The notes under the pieces: model-generated
Told to the model about the DNA's origin: nothing
Seen by the model: the letters and a program-made list of their open reading frames with translations, nothing else
The model's database searches: none
Origin: Chloroflexota bacterium
GTDB taxonomy: Bacteria; Chloroflexota; Dehalococcoidia; UBA2979
Length of the DNA: 47,917 nt
Assembly (NCBI GenBank): GCA_003228125.1
Contig: QGNP01000009.1
Location: 1 to 47,917 of the forward strand
Direction of reading: 5' to 3'
Part shown: piece after piece, positions 43,505 to 47,917 of the stretch
How positions within the stretch are numbered: position 1 is the stretch's first letter
Layout of the letters: the number at the start of each line of letters is the position of its first letter
Made by a program: the position numbers and the translations under genes

Positions 43505-44537
43505 AAAAATAAAGGTAGCAATCTTATTTGGAGGGCAATCACCAGAGCATTCAATATCTATTATTTCAGCAATAAATATTATGAATTCATTTGATTCAAA
43601 GATCTTTGAAGTGTATCCATATGCAATAACTACAACGAACAGATGGTTATCTTTAAATTCAACCAAAAAAAAATTAACTACTAATAAAAAAATTAACCAT
43701 CATACACAAATTTTAGACTCACATTTGAATGAATATTTGGATACAAAAGATCAAATTACAAATGAATTATCTAGCTTAGATATAGTTTTTCCATGCATAC
43801 ATGGCAAATATGGAGAAGATGGTCAAATTCAAAAATTTTTAGAATCAATCAACATTAAATATGTTGGTAGCAATAGTGCTGCTAGCACTATTTGCTACGA
43901 CAAATCTCTCACTAAAGCTTATTTTAAAAAACTTAAAATTCCTCAAACAAAATATCTTGCAATGGATGTAAGTGAAATTAAAAAATTAGAATTAAATATC
44001 ACTAATGAATTATCATTTCCTTGCTATGTCAAACCAGCAAGAGGAGGATCGTCATTAGGAATAATTAGAGTTGAAAACATGATGGAGATTTATAAAAATA
44101 TCCATCATGTAACAAAAATAGATACCAAAATCATTATCGAACAAGAGGTTACAGGCAAAGAGATCGAATGCTCTGTTATTGGAAATGGTAAAATAGAGTT
44201 TGCTAAAATTGGTGAAATAAAAAATCCTAATAAATTTTACGATTTTGAGCATAAATATGCTAACAAAGAAGTCGAATTATTAATTCCTGCAAAAATAAAA
44301 AATAATAATAAAGAAAAAATATTTATTTATGCCAAAAATGCATACGAAGCTATGAAACTATCAGGACTTGCAAGAATTGACTTTTTCATTGATGAATCCA
44401 ATAATAATATTTTCATTAATGAAATCAACACAATGCCAGGATTTACACAAAAATCTTTATTCCCCTTAGCATGGAATAAAAGTGGATTAAATACCAAGGA
44501 TCTCCTTACTAAATTAATTAACTATGGCATGGAATAA
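43497..44537 (+). CDS. ddl: D-alanine--D-alanine ligase
   Basis: A 346-residue ATP-grasp ligase making D-Ala-D-Ala for MurF. I chose the ATG at 43497, which overlaps the end of murC by eight bases and puts VAILFGGQSPEHSIS at the usual distance from the N-terminus; an upstream ATG adds eight residues. Landmarks are FPCIHGKYGEDG (about 99-110), YVGSNSAAST with DKSLTK (about 121-140), the ATP-binding CYVKPARGGSSLG and the metal-binding FINEINTMPGF. Two imperfect inverted repeats lie within its coding sequence. Confidence 0.95.
   Translation: MNKKIKVAILFGGQSPEHSISIISAINIMNSFDSKIFEVYPYAITTTNRWLSLNSTKKKLTTNKKINHHTQILDSHLNEYLDTKDQITNELSSLDIVFPCIHGKYGEDGQIQKFLESINIKYVGSNSAASTICYDKSLTKAYFKKLKIPQTKYLAMDVSEIKKLELNITNELSFPCYVKPARGGSSLGIIRVENMMEIYKNIHHVTKIDTKIIIEQEVTGKEIECSVIGNGKIEFAKIGEIKNPNKFYDFEHKYANKEVELLIPAKIKNNNKEKIFIYAKNAYEAMKLSGLARIDFFIDESNNNIFINEINTMPGFTQKSLFPLAWNKSGLNTKDLLTKLINYGME
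43867..43898. repeat. Quasi-palindrome inside ddl, 14-bp stem with one bulge, 3-nt loop
   Basis: Left arm gtagcaatagtgct (43867-43880) pairs with agcactatttgctac (43884-43898) around gct. The only flaw is one extra T in the right arm. It encodes GSNSAASTICY of Ddl, next to the conserved YVGS motif, and includes several G/C pairs. Confidence 0.92.
44077..44110. repeat. Inverted repeat inside ddl, 10-bp outer arms extending past one mismatch
   Basis: Arms acatgatgga (44077-44086) and tccatcatgt (44101-44110) are perfectly complementary. After a single G/A mismatch, four more pairs (attt with aaat) continue inward to a 4-nt loop. It covers Ddl codons about 194-205. Confidence 0.85.
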
Positions 44538-44575
44538 AAAAAATTCATGAGAAAACTATTCAATAGAAAAAAACA

Positions 44576-45409
44576 ATGAGCACAAACAAAAAACGTAAAA
44601 ATTTATGGAATAGTAAAACTAGAAGCAACAATTCAAAAAAAATATATAAATCAAACATAAGAAAAAGCAATGTTCGGCAATATCAATTGCAAAAAATAAA
44701 AATAATAATAATAAACATCTTTAATTTTATAATATTTGCTGCCCTATTGTTCTCTATTAGTTTTTTTTCATTTCAAAAATTAGAACAATCTACAAGAATT
44801 ACAAAAGTAGAAATTAATAATTTAATTAACTTAGACGAAAAAGTTATTATTGAATATTTAGATATATTTGGTCATTACCTTTTCTTAATTAATGAAGAGG
44901 ATATCGAACAAAAATTATTAAAATTGAAAGAAATTGAATCTGTGCAAATTAAAAAAGATTGGCCAAATAAATTTATTATTGAAATAAAAGAAATTAAAAT
45001 AGCCTTACAGATTAAAAAAGAATCTGAATTACTTAATATCAATCAAAATGGAATAAGGCTTTCTAATAAAGCCAATTTAAATATTGGTAAAATAATAGAG
45101 CTATCAAAAGATACTCAATTTGAAGATATTAATCAATTTGTATCAATCAAATTGATTAATTTTATAGATACAATTGAAACAGTAAATTTAAGAGAAATAT
45201 TAAATATAGATTCATTAAATTTTACTTACGATAAAAATAAAGGGGTTATTGTAATTATTGATGATAACAAGCAAATAATTTTTGGAAATGATGCTGACAT
45301 TGACTTTAAAATAAATAACCTTCAACAAGTCTTTAAACAAATTAAACTAAATAAAATTAATTATAATGAAATTGATTTAAGATTTAATAGTAAAATAATA
45401 TTAAGGTAA
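44576..45409 (+). CDS. ftsQ: FtsQ/DivIB-type cell division protein
   Basis: 277 residues. A strongly basic cytoplasmic tail (1-40) and a single membrane helix (about 41-63) are followed by an extracytoplasmic POTRA domain (ITKVEINNLINLDEKVIIEY onward, about 74-140) with the W-P-N-K motif DWPNKFIIEIKE. A beta-rich domain ends in VIIDDNKQIIFGND, typical of FtsQ. It would recruit FtsL and FtsI. The ribosome binding site is poor; a 10-codon ORF at 44547-44579 overlaps the start by four bases and might couple translation. Placement between ddl and ftsA supports the call. Confidence 0.88.
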   Translation: MSTNKKRKNLWNSKTRSNNSKKIYKSNIRKSNVRQYQLQKIKIIIINIFNFIIFAALLFSISFFSFQKLEQSTRITKVEINNLINLDEKVIIEYLDIFGHYLFLINEEDIEQKLLKLKEIESVQIKKDWPNKFIIEIKEIKIALQIKKESELLNINQNGIRLSNKANLNIGKIIELSKDTQFEDINQFVSIKLINFIDTIETVNLREILNIDSLNFTYDKNKGVIVIIDDNKQIIFGNDADIDFKINNLQQVFKQIKLNKINYNEIDLRFNSKIILR

Positions 45410-45411
45410 TT

Positions 45412-46644
45412 ATGACTAAGACAATTATTTCTGCACTAGATGTTGGCACTACAAAAATTTCAGCAGTAATTGCTGAAGTCAACAATGATCAAGAATTAAA
45501 GATTCTTGGTGTAGGTGTCGGACCTTCTTCAGGATTATCAAAAGGGGTAATTACTAACATTGCTTCAGCAATAGAAGCAATTGCATATGCAGTTGAAAGA
45601 GCAGAAAAGACAGCAGGCATTTCAATGGATTCAGCATATGTTGGTATAGCTGGACCACACATATCGTCATTGAATTCTCAAGGAATTATTGCTATAGCAG
45701 ACGAAAGTAACCCTATAAATGAATCGGATATAACGAGGGCAATAGACAGTGCTAGAATAGTGCACGTGCCACATAACAGAGAAATTATTCATGTAGTTCC
45801 AAGATTTTATACACTAGATGGTCAAGATCAAGTCATAGATCCGGTAGGAATGTATGCAACAAGATTAGATGTAGATGCGCATGTTATTACTGCTTCGTCA
45901 TCTAGTATCAATAATTTAATACAATGCATTGAAGGAGCTGGTGTACAAGTAGAATCGTTAGTCCTAGATCAATTAGCTTCAACAGAAGCAGTAATAGAAC
46001 ATGAAGAACTTGAGCATGGGGTAGCTCTTTGTGATATTGGTGGAGGAACTACTGATATCTCTGTCTATTTAGATGGCAATATATGTCACACGGGATCAAT
46101 TGAAGTTGGAGGCTCTCTAATGACAAAAGATCTTGTTTCAGCATTAAAGGCACCTCATTATTCTGCAGAAAGCATCAAAAGAGAACATGGCCATGCAATT
46201 CCATCTATGATTGAACATGGTGAATTAATAGAACTTGATACTTTTGGCATGGATAGAAAAAAAGCAATTGAAAGAAAGTACGTAGCAGAAATATTACAAT
46301 ATAGATGTGAAGAATTATTTGAAATGATTCTTGCAGAGATAAACAGGTCAGTGAATGCTAAAATGTTATCTGCAGGAATAGTGTTGACTGGCGGTGCATC
46401 TAAACTAGAGGGATTAGAGATATTAGGAGAGCAAGTACTTGGTATGCCAGTAAGAGTTGGCATACCAAAAAATTTAGCAGGTCTTTCTGATATACTTCAT
46501 CATCCAGCATATTCAACTTCAGTAGGTTTACTAAGATGGGCTATAATAGAGAAATCGCTTTCAGTAAATAAATACAGGGGCAATTTTTCAAATAATTTTG
46601 TAAAAAAAATTGCCAGTGTAATGAAAATTTGGCAACCTCAATAA
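45412..46644 (+). CDS. ftsA: Cell division protein FtsA
   Basis: A 410-residue actin-like protein tethering FtsZ to the membrane. The phosphate-1 motif is ALDVGTTKISAVIAE (about 9-23), phosphate-2 is ALCDIGGGTTDISVY, and the adenosine motif is GIVLTGGASKLEGL. The 1C-like subdomain (about 85-165) is present. The last residues (NFVKKIASVMKIWQ) form a plausible amphipathic membrane-targeting helix. It starts 2 bp after ftsQ. A perfect 11-bp-arm inverted repeat overlaps codons about 343-353. Confidence 0.97.
   Translation: MTKTIISALDVGTTKISAVIAEVNNDQELKILGVGVGPSSGLSKGVITNIASAIEAIAYAVERAEKTAGISMDSAYVGIAGPHISSLNSQGIIAIADESNPINESDITRAIDSARIVHVPHNREIIHVVPRFYTLDGQDQVIDPVGMYATRLDVDAHVITASSSSINNLIQCIEGAGVQVESLVLDQLASTEAVIEHEELEHGVALCDIGGGTTDISVYLDGNICHTGSIEVGGSLMTKDLVSALKAPHYSAESIKREHGHAIPSMIEHGELIELDTFGMDRKKAIERKYVAEILQYRCEELFEMILAEINRSVNAKMLSAGIVLTGGASKLEGLEILGEQVLGMPVRVGIPKNLAGLSDILHHPAYSTSVGLLRWAIIEKSLSVNKYRGNFSNNFVKKIASVMKIWQPQ
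46439..46468. repeat. Perfect inverted repeat inside ftsA, 11-bp arms, 8-nt loop
   Basis: Arms ttggtatgcca (46439-46449) and tggcataccaa (46458-46468) are perfectly complementary around gtaagagt. It encodes LGMPVRVGIPK of FtsA, a conserved stretch, and is relatively G+C-rich for this genome. Confidence 0.92.
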
Positions 46645-46758
46645 TTAGTAAATATTTATATCTATATAATTATTGCTTATAAATTGAATTAAATTAAAAA
46701 ATATAGTAGTGTTTCTTTAAATTATTTTTACTAAATAATTATTATTTCAGGAGTAATT

Positions 46759-47917
46759 ATGATAAATAACAATGATGACTCACAAAAAAATTTATTTGAC
46801 TTATTTAATTCTAATAGTAAAGAAATTGAAGAAACTCTTGATGGCACGGAAAATTTGCCTGTCTTTGAAAAAGAAGTAATACATGAAAGCATAGAATCAA
46901 TAGCATTAGATGCTATTGATGAAGAAAATATGCTCGACGATGATAATTCATTAAATAATAGCAATTTTACTAATACACCTGAAGTGGAATTACCTACTGA
47001 AATAAAAAGAGAAGAATTAATCGATTCTTCTCTTGAAAATGACATCTCTATACATGATTCTAATAACGTAGATAAAAAATTAAATACTAAAATAGTTGAT
47101 GTAAATAAAGAATTAACTGCAAAAAACAATGAAGATTTAACAAAATTTAAAGTTCAAAATGAACCAAGAAAGAAAGAAAGAATGACTAGCAATAGAAAAG
47201 CTACAATTAAAGAAAACAAAACAATACTTCCTCCCATTAAAGTTATTGGAGTTGGAGGAGGAGGATCTAACGCTGTATCAAGAATGATGGAAACAAAGTT
47301 AGCTGGTGTACAATATTTAGCAGTGAACACCGACCTTCAAGCCTTAAATAGCTCAGAAGCAGAAGGAAAAGTTCAGATTGGAACGCACGTTACACGCGGT
47401 CTTGGCGCAGGCAGTGACCCACTACAAGGGAGAAGAGCTGCTGATGAATCTAGAGAAGTTATTTCTGATGCACTAAATAACGCTGAGATGGTTTTTGTAA
47501 CAGCATGTTTAGGTGGAGGCACAGGAACTGGAGCTGCGCCCGTAATTGCTGAAGTAGCAAGAGAATTAGGTGCTTTAACAATTGGAGTTGTTACTAAGCC
47601 ATTTATTTTTGAAGGAAGCAAACGAAGACAAATTGCCGAAGAAGGAATTAGAGACCTGCAAGATAAAGTTGATACGCTCATTGTAATTCCTAATGATCGA
47701 TTATTACAAATTTGTGGAGAAAATGCTTCTATAGAAGAAGGTTTTGAAACTGCTGATGATATACTTCGTCAAGCTATCCAAGGTATTAGCGAACTTATAA
47801 CAAAGCCAGGGTTAATTAACTTGGATTTTGCAGACATACGAAAAATTATGACAAATGCAGGACCAGCTTTAATGGCCATTGGATCAGGAAGAGGAGAAAA
47901 TAGAGCAGTGGAAGCGG
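46759..47917 (+). CDS. ftsZ: Cell division GTPase FtsZ with long acidic N-terminal extension (partial, runs off the right edge)
   Basis: 386 codons are visible and the frame is open at the edge. The tubulin-like GTPase core starts at about residue 157 with [17 protein letters not shown]. The tubulin signature [14 protein letters not shown] and the T7-loop region [11 protein letters not shown] are intact, so the protein should polymerise with GTP. Before the core lies an Asp/Glu/Asn/Ser-rich, probably disordered extension where most FtsZ have about ten residues. CAGGAG at 46749-46753 strongly supports the ATG at 46759. An in-frame ATG at 47182, preceded by purine-rich GAAA repeats, would give a normal-length FtsZ and may be used as well. 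The C-terminal linker and FtsA-binding peptide lie beyond the window. Confidence 0.93.
   Translation, partial: MINNNDDSQKNLFDLFNSNSKEIEETLDGTENLPVFEKEVIHESIESIALDAIDEENMLDDDNSLNNSNFTNTPEVELPTEIKREELIDSSLENDISIHDSNNVDKKLNTKIVDVNKELTAKNNEDLTKFKVQNEPRKKERMTSNRKATIKENKTILPPIKVIGVGGGGSNAVSRMMETKLAGVQYLAVNTDLQALNSSEAEGKVQIGTHVTRGLGAGSDPLQGRRAADESREVISDALNNAEMVFVTACLGGGTGTGAAPVIAEVARELGALTIGVVTKPFIFEGSKRRQIAEEGIRDLQDKVDTLIVIPNDRLLQICGENASIEEGFETADDILRQAIQGISELITKPGLINLDFADIRKIMTNAGPALMAIGSGRGENRAVEA
46896..46920. repeat. Perfect inverted repeat in the ftsZ extension, 11-bp arms, 3-nt loop
   Basis: Arms atcaatagcat (46896-46906) and atgctattgat (46910-46920) are complementary around tag. It encodes residues about 46-54 of the FtsZ N-terminal extension. 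Confidence 0.92.
47007..47034. repeat. Perfect inverted repeat in the ftsZ extension, 11-bp arms, 6-nt loop
   Basis: Arms aagagaagaat (47007-47017) and attcttctctt (47024-47034) are complementary around taatcg. It is the second such hairpin in the extension, 86 bp after the first, and encodes residues about 83-92. Confidence 0.92.

Noticed and set aside
44547-44579. Ten-codon ORF overlapping the ftsQ start by four bases
   Set aside because: No convincing ribosome binding site and too short to support as a gene; mentioned only as possible translational coupling.
46731-47129. Minus-strand ORF of 132 codons opposite the ftsZ extension
   Set aside because: Low-complexity antisense of the acidic extension; the plus-strand frame is continuous with FtsZ and has a strong ribosome binding site.

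Overview
The window is a very AT-rich (about 70% A+T by eye), densely packed bacterial chromosome segment. It is made almost entirely of housekeeping genes with short or overlapping junctions. I see no rRNA, tRNA, CRISPR array, insertion sequence, phage gene or integration site. A monoderm-like bacterium related to Chloroflexota (marine, low-GC Dehalococcoidia/SAR202-like) is my best guess. It rests on the small YWRG membrane protein, the LysM lipoprotein, the single large SdhC anchor, the short-type N-acetylglutamate synthase and the style of ClpX and MurD. That assignment is inference, at roughly 50% confidence.

Layout. Positions 1-120 are a perfect 10-bp tandem repeat at the window edge. 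From 191 to 6481 (+) come a small membrane protein, a LysM lipoprotein, a biotin-dependent acyl-CoA carboxyltransferase, NADP isocitrate dehydrogenase, malate dehydrogenase and fumarase. Convergent to these (-) is sdhC-sdhA-sdhB, so most of the oxidative TCA cycle from isocitrate to malate and oxaloacetate is in one block. From 9988 to 15566 (-) lies tig-clpP-clpX-tlyA-nadK-argA. From 15644 to 21081 (-) lies aspS followed by a family-5 peptide-type ABC binding protein and two permeases, without ATPases. From 21208 to 24269 (+) are hemW and selB. From 24266 to 32238 (-) is a mog-trmD-rplS-priA-def-yajC-secD-secF run. From 32453 to the right edge (+) is the division and cell-wall (dcw) cluster: mraZ-rsmH-ftsL-ftsI-murF-mraY-murD-ftsW-murG-murC-ddl-ftsQ-ftsA-ftsZ, with ftsZ running off the edge. 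murE and murB are missing from their usual places.

No gene-free stretch exceeds 300 bases. The largest gaps are 1-190 (the tandem repeat) and 32239-32452 (the mraZ regulatory region).

Most notable observations: (1) perfect or near-perfect short-loop inverted repeats embedded inside conserved coding sequence, including a 34-bp palindrome in murF and a 20-bp-arm hairpin in the ABC binding-protein gene, in apparent excess over chance; (2) a PriA whose ATPase/helicase motifs are degraded while its zinc-binding cysteines remain; (3) a mraZ operator with two TGGG boxes and two inverted boxes, all on a strict 10-bp spacing; (4) an FtsZ with a roughly 155-residue acidic N-terminal extension that itself carries two DNA hairpins; (5) an enlarged SecF periplasmic domain.
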